A DNA stretch of 33,371 nucleotides from Clostridia bacterium (GTDB lineage Bacteria > Bacillota > Clostridia > Oscillospirales > CAG-272). The stretch is taken from positions 1 to 33,371 of the forward strand of contig JAFTNU010000027.1 in the NCBI GenBank assembly GCA_017451735.1. The letters run 5' to 3'. A program made the position numbers and the translations under genes. Below are positions 24,206 through 31,439 of the stretch, one piece after another. Numbering within the stretch: the first letter of the stretch is position 1; the number at the start of each line of letters is the position of its first letter. The notes beneath the pieces are model-generated. The model searched no databases. It was not told the DNA's origin and saw only the letters and a program-made list of their open reading frames with translations.

Positions 24206-25264
24206 TTATTCGGCTTTTGTGACTTGAGCGGGATCCGCTTCTTCCGCAGGGGCCGTTTCGGCCGTGTCGGGGACAGGGGATTCCGTATGCTGATTTTTCA
24301 GATCCGGGAGTGGCTCGGCGGCCTTGGCTGCATCCGCTACCTTCTGGGCGGCCTCGGCCGTATCCTTGGGAATCAATCCCACATAGCGCAGGACGATGGG
24401 AACCCAGGTATAAGCAAAGAATCCGACGCCGAACAGGACGATGGCCCAGACCATCTGGGGGCCGGTGAAGTGCACCCAGAAGTTGGGGTTATCCAGCACG
24501 CATTTTTTCAATACGATCAAGGGTGCCACGCAGACCAATGCATAGTTTACGCAGTGGAGCTGACGGGGATAGCGCTTGGTCAGGTAGCGCAGACCCTTGG
24601 AAAGGAAGAAGGAGCCGATGCCGTAGCCGACCACATAGGCCAACAGCAGAAACAGACGGGAGGGGTGCATGATCAGAGCGGGGAAGTTACCCATCAGATC
24701 GATGAGGGCGTAGTAGTATCCCAATGCCATCAGGGTGACGGCAAAATCCACACCGGGCACGACAAGGGTGGTGGAGGTCACGATACCCACCGAGGCCATA
24801 ATGATGTAGTCAAGGGGGAAGCGGATGTCGGTGTCAAACACCAGATCCTGCTTGCTGGAAACAAGGAAGGTGTAGAGCAAAAAGATGATGGCGACCCCGA
24901 TCATGATGAGAATATTGACCGGCTTTTTGAAATCCTTGCGGGTCTCCACCGTCATGCGCGGGATGGTACCGATCAGAAAGCCGAGTACCGCGCCCACCAT
25001 GGGGACGGGGAAGGCGATGTATATGGTGTTGACTGCCACTGCGCCCACCAACGCACCGGCACCGTAGCCTGCGATCAGCACCGCAAGAAAAGTAATGCTT
25101 TTCTTGGGCTGCTTCAGAATATGGCTGATGGCATAGATCATGTCATAATAGACAAGAAAGATGATGGCAATGGTACTTGCGCTCAGCCCCGGGATCGCCA
25201 GGCCGCAAAAGCCCATCAGCATACCCTTGAAAAAAAGAGCCAGTTTGTTCGTAGAGTGATTCAT
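24206..25264 (-). CDS. DUF368 polytopic membrane protein (polyprenyl-phosphate carrier family)
   Basis: A 352-residue membrane protein of the DUF368 family, recently linked to recycling of undecaprenyl phosphate across the membrane for cell-wall synthesis (PopT-type). The family has an inverted repeat of two halves, each with a re-entrant PG motif; here these are GFCGLAIPGLSASTIAI (about 18-34) and TTLVVPGVDFAVTLMALGYY (about 160-179). These differ from the usual PGVSGGT and PGISGS forms. About eight hydrophobic segments are visible. The last 50 residues are an Ala/Glu/Pro-rich cytoplasmic tail. AAAGG precedes the ATG. It converges with the TCS-htrA operon and appears to be a single-gene unit; I could not settle its promoter. 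Confidence 0.85.
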   Translation of the reverse strand: MNHSTNKLALFFKGMLMGFCGLAIPGLSASTIAIIFLVYYDMIYAISHILKQPKKSITFLAVLIAGYGAGALVGAVAVNTIYIAFPVPMVGAVLGFLIGTIPRMTVETRKDFKKPVNILIMIGVAIIFLLYTFLVSSKQDLVFDTDIRFPLDYIIMASVGIVTSTTLVVPGVDFAVTLMALGYYYALIDLMGNFPALIMHPSRLFLLLAYVVGYGIGSFFLSKGLRYLTKRYPRQLHCVNYALVCVAPLIVLKKCVLDNPNFWVHFTGPQMVWAIVLFGVGFFAYTWVPIVLRYVGLIPKDTAEAAQKVADAAKAAEPLPDLKNQHTESPVPDTAETAPAEEADPAQVTKAE

Positions 25265-25396
25265 GACACCTTTCTATCGCCATATATAGGCGTAAATGTG
25301 GATTTGGATTTACATATATAGTATCCTACCATACATTTATGGCGAAAATATGAATTTTTGCCGCGTGTACAAAAATTATTTTACCAATCAAACAAA

Positions 25397-27250
25397 TCAC
25401 TCGATCATGGGGAGCACTGCCATGCGCAGATTGGTGCAGCCGTAGGGGATCAGGCGCATTTTCTCGGCTTTACCTGTGGCCTTGCGGCTTTCGGGCACGG
25501 CCTTGCAATGGCCGTTTTCCTCGCCCCATTCTACGGGGGCAAGTTCGGTCTCCAGGGCTACGGGAGCGCCTTCGGGCGAGAAGAGATATTCGGTCTCGGG
25601 GTCGCTTTCCACAAGCTCAAATTTGTCACTTACAAAGCCAAAGGCAAAGGGCGTGGTGGGCAATACCTCATAGTCGCAGTAGGGGAACTTGCGCAGAACA
25701 CCGTTTTTTTCGTACTCCAGACGGTGCCACTCGTCACCGATGGGCAGAGCATAGAGCAGAGGACCGCGCTTGACGCTGAACATGCCCTCAAAGCCCTCGG
25801 CCATCTCGGTGGAAAATTCCAGCTCTAACGTTACGGTGGTCTCGCCGCTCCATTGGCGATCCAGAACGTAAAATTCACCAACGGGTGCCGATTTTCCGTC
25901 CACTTTGGCAGATTTGGCAAAGCCGGGAATACGGATCGAGAGGGGGAAGGAAACGGGCGCATCGGTGCGTACGGTGTAGGTCAGTGTGCTGCGGAAGGGA
26001 TAACGGGTATCCAGCTCCACCGTCACCTTTTTGCCACCGATTTCTGTGGTTACCGCGGCGGGAACCAGAATGGTGGAGGCAATGCCCCGATCGGTTTTCA
26101 TAAAGGCCGAGAGTGCCAGCTTGGGAAAGCCCTGGCCCATATTGGAGGTACAGCAGCCGAACTCGGGCTCAAGGCCAAAGAGGTGCGCCTCCCCCTTGTT
26201 GGTGGTGAACTGGATCACCTCCCGGGGGATAATGCGGCAGGCGTTCTGATTGGCCATCTGATCGTACTGATGACTCCACATGTCGGGGGAGCAGGTGGCG
26301 GGCAGAGCATTGAAGCCAAGAAACTCGGCGCGATCGGCCCAGACGGGATTGCCGGTAATGGAGAGCAGTGTTTCATATGAGAACATGGCCTCCACCACGG
26401 CACAGAGCTCGGTGCCTTGAATAGGCGAGGTACCTGCAAGACATTCGTCCCCCGAAAAGATGCCGTAGGGTTGACCGTGCGCCTTTATGAGCATGGAGAG
26501 GGCCTTGTTGGCAAAGGCTTCGGGATCCTCCCCCGTACGGCGGCTGTAAAGGGCGCGGCTCTTCAGCATCATGGATTGATTGACCACATGATGGAGCAAT
26601 CCCCAGGCCTGGGGACCGAAACGGGGCTCCTTGTACTGCCAGTATTCAAAAACATTGCGCCAATCCACGCCTGCCGCGGCCATTTTGTCGCATAGCCCCA
26701 GGATCCAATCCTCATGATACCAGTCGTAGAGGCGGTAAAGGGCAAACAGAATCTCAAACCAGCGAGCAGAGCCCCAATCCAATACCAAATGCCTGTTGGT
26801 ATGGTGGTCAAAGTTTTTCATGGCGCGGTAAAGTACATCGGGGATGCGGGTGTCGCCCGAGCAATCGTACCAAAGAACCAGCACCTTTGAGATCAGCTCC
26901 AGCGCCCAGGTGTCATAGCGGGCGCGCTTTTTGTCATCGCAGGGACAGAGCCATCCGTCAGGCCTTTGACGGGCGATGATGGCGTCAATGTATTTTTTGG
27001 CGCGGGCGATCATCTCCTCATCCTCAAGAAGATAGGCCAGGGGAATGAACCCGTCCAGCCAGTAAGGAACGCGCTCCCAAGCCTCATGGGAGCCGCCGAT
27101 CCAGCTACTGTCGGCAACATCGGGCCAGATCCGATCCAGATTGCCCGCAAGGCCTGCCGCCTGGATCTCCAATTGGCGGCGCATCCAACCGCGGGGCTTA
27201 ATCTCTTTTGTGGTAAAGGGGGTCAGCGTTAAGGGCTTCAATTGGGACAT
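25397..27250 (-). CDS. Glycoside hydrolase family 127 protein (beta-L-arabinofuranosidase-like)
   Basis: A 617-residue glycosidase of the DUF1680/GH127 type, expected to remove beta-L-arabinofuranose from plant-type glycans. The alpha/alpha barrel starts with GWMRRQLEIQAAGLAGNLD, then WERVPYWLDGFIPLAYLL, ELCAVVEAMFSYE (conserved glutamates near 281-287) and the cysteine pair of the Zn site and nucleophile region in GCCTSN (366-367). In characterised members the nucleophile is a zinc-bound cysteine with a glutamate as acid/base, and both are in place here. No signal peptide is seen, so it acts on imported oligosaccharides. GGAAAGGAG before the ATG and a good promoter make it an independent unit. 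No arabinose transporter or araA/B gene is nearby. Confidence 0.93.
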   Translation of the reverse strand: MSQLKPLTLTPFTTKEIKPRGWMRRQLEIQAAGLAGNLDRIWPDVADSSWIGGSHEAWERVPYWLDGFIPLAYLLEDEEMIARAKKYIDAIIARQRPDGWLCPCDDKKRARYDTWALELISKVLVLWYDCSGDTRIPDVLYRAMKNFDHHTNRHLVLDWGSARWFEILFALYRLYDWYHEDWILGLCDKMAAAGVDWRNVFEYWQYKEPRFGPQAWGLLHHVVNQSMMLKSRALYSRRTGEDPEAFANKALSMLIKAHGQPYGIFSGDECLAGTSPIQGTELCAVVEAMFSYETLLSITGNPVWADRAEFLGFNALPATCSPDMWSHQYDQMANQNACRIIPREVIQFTTNKGEAHLFGLEPEFGCCTSNMGQGFPKLALSAFMKTDRGIASTILVPAAVTTEIGGKKVTVELDTRYPFRSTLTYTVRTDAPVSFPLSIRIPGFAKSAKVDGKSAPVGEFYVLDRQWSGETTVTLELEFSTEMAEGFEGMFSVKRGPLLYALPIGDEWHRLEYEKNGVLRKFPYCDYEVLPTTPFAFGFVSDKFELVESDPETEYLFSPEGAPVALETELAPVEWGEENGHCKAVPESRKATGKAEKMRLIPYGCTNLRMAVLPMIE

Positions 27251-27279
27251 TGTAAAAACTCCTTTCCTATATTGCTTTT

Positions 27280-27308
27280 ATTGTAACGCTTGTGGGGGGA
27301 TTTGACAA
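27280..27308 (-). promoter_or_regulatory. Sigma-A promoter of the GH127 gene
   Basis: Minus-strand TTGTCA (27303-27308) and TACAAT (27280-27285), each matching consensus at five of six positions, with a 17-base spacer, about 30 bases before the GH127 start. Confidence 0.8.
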
Positions 27309-27335
27309 TGCAAAAAGCAATGAAAAGGTGAAAAA

Positions 27336-27364
27336 ATCCGACATGGTTGCAAGCCATGTCGGAT
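27336..27364 (-). terminator. Intrinsic terminator of the FkbM-type gene
   Basis: An 11-bp perfect stem ATCCGACATGG/CCATGTCGGAT with a seven-base loop, followed on the minus strand by TTTTTTC. It lies about 25 bases after the stop of the methyltransferase gene and just upstream of the GH127 promoter. Confidence 0.93.
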
Positions 27365-27389
27365 GAAGCCGCCCGGAAGGGGGAAAGGC

Positions 27390-28490
27390 CTATGATGTAT
27401 GCCGCTCTATGGGAATAGCCACCAGATCGATATCCCAGGCGGGGAAGCTGCGCTCCCGGGTCAGATAAAGTCGATAACGGTTACTGATTTCGGAAAGCTG
27501 TAGGGGGATTTGAAAGAGATCCGCACTGCGATGGTACAGGGCGATCCTGAGAGCGGGCGTAAAGGTGCGGATGGTTTTGACCGACCCGTTGAGGGCGCTT
27601 GCCTCCGCGCCCTCGATGTCGTATTTGATATAGTCCACCGCCCGTCCCGCCAACAGGCCGTCCGGGGTGTCGGTGCAAACGGTGACATGGGATTTTCCCG
27701 TGCATAGCCCTGCATTGCGGTTACCCGAATCGTCAAACAACGCCTCGCCCATCGTATCGCAGACCGCCACACGGTGGCATTCCACCGTGCAGTCGGTCAC
27801 CGTCCCGCTCCAGTCGCTCAGCTTGCGGAAGTTGCGGCGGTCGGGCTCGGCCGCCAGGATCAGATTGATGGGAAAAAGAGCCATAGCCGCTCTTGCACTG
27901 TCGCCCGTATAGGCACCGAAATCGGCGATTTTGCGCACCGTTATGCGGGATTCCTTCAAAATATCCCATGCGCTCCTTTCGCTGACCGCGTCCATCAGAG
28001 TGCGAAAATCGCCTGTCAGGCGAAAGGCAATGATCTTGTCAAACAACTCCTTGGATGCCTCATCGGCAAACAATGCCCGCGCCGCGGCGATCTCGTCGCG
28101 GTGGATGTCATAAAATGCCGCATCGAACAAGGGTCCTCCGCAGACCGGCATGTCGGGAACCAGCACTTCATATTCGGCGGCGACCCTTTGTACCGTTTCC
28201 AGCACCTCGGGGCGCGCCGAGCCGAAGGCCAGTAGGATCACGCAGTCCTCGGGGGCATAGCGTTCCCGCACCTCGGAGAAGGAGAGCACCCGCTGTCCGT
28301 GAAAAAATTGCCCGCGCACAAAGCCATCGCTGGCGAAAAATCCCGCAACGGGTATGCTTTTTGCCGACAATTCGGCCAAGATCTTGTCAGCGCCGTTGCC
28401 CATGCCGTAAAGCAGAACGGCGCGGGGGACGGTAGATTTCTGCTCGGCGGCGAGCCGCCCGAACAGATCGGGGTGCTTGAATTCCGGCAT
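27390..28490 (-). CDS. FkbM-family SAM-dependent methyltransferase with an N-terminal Rossmann-like domain
   Basis: A 366-residue two-domain protein. Residues about 20-120 look like a nucleotide-binding fold (VLLYGMGNGADKILAEL, then PVAGFFASDGFVRGQ and VILLAFGSARPEV). The C-terminal half is an FkbM-type methyltransferase: VRKIADFGAYTGDSARAAM (SAM loop), ILAAEPDRRNF, and VDYIKYDIEGAEASAL, the core FkbM signature. FkbM enzymes methylate hydroxyl groups, often on glycans or natural products; the substrate here is unknown. The ORF is open further upstream, but AAAGGAT just before the ATG at 28490 and loss of similarity before it fix the start. It stands between a MITE-like element and its own terminator, so it is probably an isolated gene. 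Confidence 0.9.
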   Translation of the reverse strand: MPEFKHPDLFGRLAAEQKSTVPRAVLLYGMGNGADKILAELSAKSIPVAGFFASDGFVRGQFFHGQRVLSFSEVRERYAPEDCVILLAFGSARPEVLETVQRVAAEYEVLVPDMPVCGGPLFDAAFYDIHRDEIAAARALFADEASKELFDKIIAFRLTGDFRTLMDAVSERSAWDILKESRITVRKIADFGAYTGDSARAAMALFPINLILAAEPDRRNFRKLSDWSGTVTDCTVECHRVAVCDTMGEALFDDSGNRNAGLCTGKSHVTVCTDTPDGLLAGRAVDYIKYDIEGAEASALNGSVKTIRTFTPALRIALYHRSADLFQIPLQLSEISNRYRLYLTRERSFPAWDIDLVAIPIERHTS

Positions 28491-28526
28491 AACCGATCCT
28501 TTCCAAAATGAACTCAATGTAAAAAG

Positions 28527-28547
28527 GCTCCCTTGTGTAAAGGGAGC
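28527..28547 (-). terminator. Terminator at the left end of the MITE-like element
   Basis: An 8-bp perfect stem GCTCCCTT/AAGGGAGC with a five-base loop; the minus-strand transcript then reads CCTTTTTAC. It can stop transcripts from the aspartokinase-HIT operon before they reach the FkbM gene. Confidence 0.8.
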
Positions 28548-28651
28548 TGGCGCCAAAGGCGCCGGAGGGATTGTTAGAAAACGGGTATTTCTTCGCTGAA
28601 TGACAATCCCTCCGCCTCATCCCACCTCACCGTCGGTGAGGTATGCTCGGC

Positions 28652-28674
28652 GCCTCTCTTTACACAAGGGAGGC
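28652..28674 (+). terminator. Terminator at the right end of the MITE-like element
   Basis: A 9-base stem with one mismatch (GCCTCTCTT/AAGGGAGGC), loop TACAC, followed on the plus strand by GTTTTTTAG. It mirrors the left-end terminator and would stop plus-strand read-through into the region antisense to the HIT gene. Confidence 0.7.
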
Positions 28675-28723
28675 GTTTTTTAGCCGGATTTCCGGCGGCA
28701 GGTCGTTTTACGGTGGCTTCGAT

Positions 28724-29062
28724 TTACGCCATTTGCTCGGACAGCTTCTTGCCGCCCAGCAGATGAAAATGCAGATGCTTGACCGATTGGCAACCGTCCT
28801 CGCCGCAGTTGGTGATCACGCGGTAGCCGTTTGTCAGCCCTTCCTGCTTGGCAATTTCGGGGATCGCCTCAAAGATCCTTGCCACCACGGCACTGTTTTC
28901 GGCAGTGACGCCGTCGGCACAGGGAATATGCTCCTTGGGGATCACCAACACGTGCACGGGGGCTTGAGGATTGATGTCGCGGAAGGCGTACACCCACTCG
29001 TTTTCATAGACCTTGGAGGAGGGAATCTCTCCCGCAAGAATTTTGCAGAACAGACAATCCAT
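28724..29062 (-). CDS. Histidine-triad (HIT) family nucleotide hydrolase
   Basis: A 112-residue HIT-domain protein of the Hint branch, which hydrolyses AMP-linked substrates such as adenosine phosphoramidates. The N-terminal CLFCKILAGEIPSSKVYENE is typical, then HVLVIPKEHI, and the triad HLHFH (96-100) followed by LLGG. It is the usual length. AAGGAG precedes the ATG. It lies 11 bases downstream of the aspartokinase gene, so the two are one transcript; no functional link is evident. A MITE-like terminator lies beyond the stop. Confidence 0.95.
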   Translation of the reverse strand: MDCLFCKILAGEIPSSKVYENEWVYAFRDINPQAPVHVLVIPKEHIPCADGVTAENSAVVARIFEAIPEIAKQEGLTNGYRVITNCGEDGCQSVKHLHFHLLGGKKLSEQMA

Positions 29063-29073
29063 TTTGGTTCTCC

Positions 29074-30399
29074 TTATTTGACGAATTCGTTGAAGATGGC
29101 GGAAAGTGCCGTCTCGTAAGCATCCTCGTCCACGCCGAGAATGATGTTCAGCTCGCTGGAGCCCTGGTCGATCATGCGGATGTTGACACCGGCGTTGGAT
29201 ACGGCGTTAAAGACGCGCGCCGCGGTGCCCTTTGCCTTGACCATACCGCGACCCACCACGGCGATCAGGCAAAGACCGTCCAGGATCTCTACATGATCGG
29301 CACGGACCAGACGTCCGATGGAGTTGATCAGTCGCTCCCGCTTACCCTCCAGACACTGGGTGGATACCACAATGCTCATGGTATCGATGCCCGAGGGAAG
29401 GTGCTCAAAGGAGATCTCATGATCCTCCAGGATTTCCAGTACACGGCGGCCGAAGCCGATCTCGGAGTTCATCATATCCTTTTCAATGTGGATGACCGAG
29501 AAGCCCTTCTTACCCGCCACGCCCGTGATGATGCGCTTGGCATCATAGCCGGTGGCGTTGGAGACGATCATGGTGCCCGCATCCTCGGGGGCGTTGGTGT
29601 TGCGGATGTTGATGGGAATGTTGGCGTAGCGCACGGGGAAGATCGCCTCGTCGTGGAGCACGGTGGCGCCCATGTAGGAAAGCTCGCGGAGCTCACGGTA
29701 GGTGATGGTCTCGATGGGAGGGGGATTATCCACAATGCGGGGGTCCGCCATCAAAAAGCCCGATACATCGGTCCAGTTCTCGTAAAGATCGGCATTTGCC
29801 GCACGGGCAACGATCGAGCCGGTGACATCCGAGCCGCCGCGGGAGAAGGTCTTGACGGTGCCGTTGGGCATAGAGCCGTAAAAGCCGGGGATCACGGCGT
29901 ATTCGTGCTTTTTCAGCTCCTCGGAAAGCACCGCGTTGGTGCGCTCCTCGTCAAAGGTGCCGTTGTCGCGGAAAAAGATCACGTTCTCGGCATCGATAAA
30001 GGAAAAGCCCAGGTACTTGGCCAGGATCAGACCGTTCAGGTATTCACCGCGGGAGGCGGCGAAATCCCGACCGGAGGAGTGCGACATGGCATTTTTGACA
30101 TAGGTCAATTCACCCGAAATGTCAAAGTTCAGCCCCAGCTCGCGGATGATGCCGTTATAGCGGTTGCGGATATTCTCGTAATAGGCGTCAATGATCTCGG
30201 CGCTCTCATGGGCGCGGATCATCTCATAGCAGCGGTAAAGCATATCGGTGACCTTTACGTCGTCCTTGCTGCGCTTACCGGGGGCGGAGGGCACAACATA
30301 GCGGCGTGCGGGGTCGGCGCGGACGATCTCCGCGACACGTCTGAAGTGTTCTGCGTCGGCAAGGGAGCTGCCGCCGAATTTGACAACTTTAGTCAGCAT
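29074..30399 (-). CDS. Aspartate kinase
   Basis: It phosphorylates aspartate, the first step to lysine, threonine and methionine and to diaminopimelate for the wall. It has 441 residues. The N-terminal kinase domain begins VVKFGGSSLADAEHF (K7) and includes SRGGSDVTGSIVARA and EVxxLSYMGATVLHDEAIFP-type sequence; two ACT domains follow (about 305-365 and 375-440: GFSVIHIEKDMM and IAVVGRGMVKAKGTAARVF), the usual site of feedback inhibition by lysine or threonine. The ribosome site AAGGAG is 12 bases from the ATG, somewhat long. It has a near-consensus promoter and heads a two-gene operon with the HIT gene. I leave the symbol open among lysC, thrA-type and dapG-type enzymes. Confidence 0.96.
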   Translation of the reverse strand: MLTKVVKFGGSSLADAEHFRRVAEIVRADPARRYVVPSAPGKRSKDDVKVTDMLYRCYEMIRAHESAEIIDAYYENIRNRYNGIIRELGLNFDISGELTYVKNAMSHSSGRDFAASRGEYLNGLILAKYLGFSFIDAENVIFFRDNGTFDEERTNAVLSEELKKHEYAVIPGFYGSMPNGTVKTFSRGGSDVTGSIVARAANADLYENWTDVSGFLMADPRIVDNPPPIETITYRELRELSYMGATVLHDEAIFPVRYANIPINIRNTNAPEDAGTMIVSNATGYDAKRIITGVAGKKGFSVIHIEKDMMNSEIGFGRRVLEILEDHEISFEHLPSGIDTMSIVVSTQCLEGKRERLINSIGRLVRADHVEILDGLCLIAVVGRGMVKAKGTAARVFNAVSNAGVNIRMIDQGSSELNIILGVDEDAYETALSAIFNEFVK

Positions 30400-30472
30400 A
30401 GTATCAGTATACTCCTTGGGAGAAATAAGCGGCAGGCTCCTCCCACAAAGAGAAAAAAGTCTACCGCATACT

Positions 30473-30502
30473 ATTATATGGGTTTTGGTGGTGCTCTGTC
30501 AA
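30473..30502 (-). promoter_or_regulatory. Consensus sigma-A promoter of the aspartokinase-HIT operon
   Basis: Perfect TTGACA (30497-30502) and perfect TATAAT (30473-30478) on the minus strand, spacer 18. The leader to the start codon is only about 65 bases, too short for a lysine riboswitch, and contains a weak GGGAG/CTCCC pairing. The 314-base gap to the TetR gene holds this promoter, the opposite one and the operator, nothing else I can name. Confidence 0.88.
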
Positions 30503-30626
30503 GAGGGAAAGGGGATTTTTTTGTACTTTCATTGCAAATATCCTGTATGCTCATTCGTCAAAATGCTTGATTTGGTGTGATCTCTTTTGTCTGATCCGCC
30601 AAAATGCACTGTTTTACGGCGGGCGC

Positions 30627-30655
30627 TTGACAGCCTGCCGATCTCATGCTAAAAT
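30627..30655 (+). promoter_or_regulatory. Sigma-A promoter of the TetR-type gene
   Basis: Perfect TTGACA (30627-30632) and TAAAAT (30650-30655) with a 17-base spacer, followed at 30671 by a dyad. A perfect TATAAT also occurs at 30689-30694 but has no good -35. Confidence 0.8.
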
Positions 30656-30670
30656 AATTTCAAGATTAAA

Positions 30671-30688
30671 CCACGGTTGAAACCGCGG
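30671..30688 (+). promoter_or_regulatory. Candidate TetR-type operator
   Basis: An 18-bp dyad CCACGGTTGAAACCGCGG with 8-base arms, one mismatch and a two-base centre. It starts 16 bases downstream of the -10 and lies before the TetR start, a position suited to autorepression. Confidence 0.5.
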
Positions 30689-30713
30689 TATAATGTAAGG
30701 AACGGAGAACACC

Positions 30714-31394
30714 ATGGCAAACGTAGGACACCAAAAAAAGTATGAGAGCTCCAAATCCAGGATCCTTCATGCGGCGGCAAAGCTCTTTTTAAGGCAGGGG
30801 TATCAAAGCACCACCGTGGCAGAGATCGCCCGTGAGGCGGGCGCCGACCGCAACGCCATTTTTTATATTTTCGGAGATAAGGAGACGCTGCTCAGTGAGC
30901 TGGTGGCATACGTGCTGGAGGGGCAGTTTGAAGCGACAAAAGGGCTGGTCGCAGACAAAACCGAGGATCCCATCCTGTTTTACGCCGCCGGAACCACCCT
31001 GCAGCTCTATATGGCAGAAAGCAGTGAGCACATCCGCGAGATGTACGCGGTGTCGTACTCGCTGACAAAGCCCTCCGACGTGATCTATCACACTATCACA
31101 GGCAAGCTGGAAAAGATCTTCGGTGCGCACCTGCCCCATTTGGAGACCAAGGATTTTTTCGAGCTGGAGATCGCCTCGGGCGGCATCATGCGCAGCTTTA
31201 TGACCGTGCCCTGCGATATGTATTTCACCATGGATCGCAAGGTCAGACGGTTTTTGGAAACGACCTTTCTTGTTTACCGTGTGTCGGATGAAAAGATCGA
31301 CGAGGCAGTACAATTCGTCTCACAATTTGATTATCCCGCTATCGCACAGCACACCGTTGATCATATGCTGAACTATCTGGAAAGCAAAACGTAA
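30714..31394 (+). CDS. TetR/AcrR-family transcriptional regulator
   Basis: A 226-residue one-component regulator. The N-terminal helix-turn-helix is at about 15-60: RILHAAAKLFLRQGYQSTTVAEIAREAGADRNAIFYIFGDKETLLSEL. The rest is an all-helical ligand and dimer domain without recognisable specificity. GGAG lies before the ATG. A strong promoter and an 18-bp dyad upstream suggest that it represses itself. The next gene, a secreted surface protein, starts only 45 bases downstream on the same strand with no terminator between, so both may be one transcript and under the same control. Confidence 0.92.
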   Translation: MANVGHQKKYESSKSRILHAAAKLFLRQGYQSTTVAEIAREAGADRNAIFYIFGDKETLLSELVAYVLEGQFEATKGLVADKTEDPILFYAAGTTLQLYMAESSEHIREMYAVSYSLTKPSDVIYHTITGKLEKIFGAHLPHLETKDFFELEIASGGIMRSFMTVPCDMYFTMDRKVRRFLETTFLVYRVSDEKIDEAVQFVSQFDYPAIAQHTVDHMLNYLESKT

Positions 31395-31439
31395 GAAATT
31401 CAAAGTATGTACTTATACGATTATGAGGAGGAGAAGCTC

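Larger units (their letters stand above)
28521..28680. repeat. MITE-like element with 25-base terminal inverted repeats
   Basis: A 160-bp non-coding element. The left end starts AAAAAGGCTCCCTTGTGTAA and the right end, read on the other strand, AAAAACGCCTCCCTTGTGTA, continuing as an imperfect inverted repeat through GGCGCC. An internal inverted repeat GGAGGGATTGT (28564-28574) pairs with ACAATCCCTCC (28603-28613), and a further hairpin is CCTCACCGTCGGTGAGG. No ORF is present. Each end is a hairpin followed by outward T-runs. Target-site duplication could not be made out. Confidence 0.75.

Noticed and set aside
30400-30480. Lysine riboswitch before the aspartokinase gene
   Set aside because: The leader from the consensus promoter is only about 65 bases, too short for the L-box fold, and lacks its conserved core.
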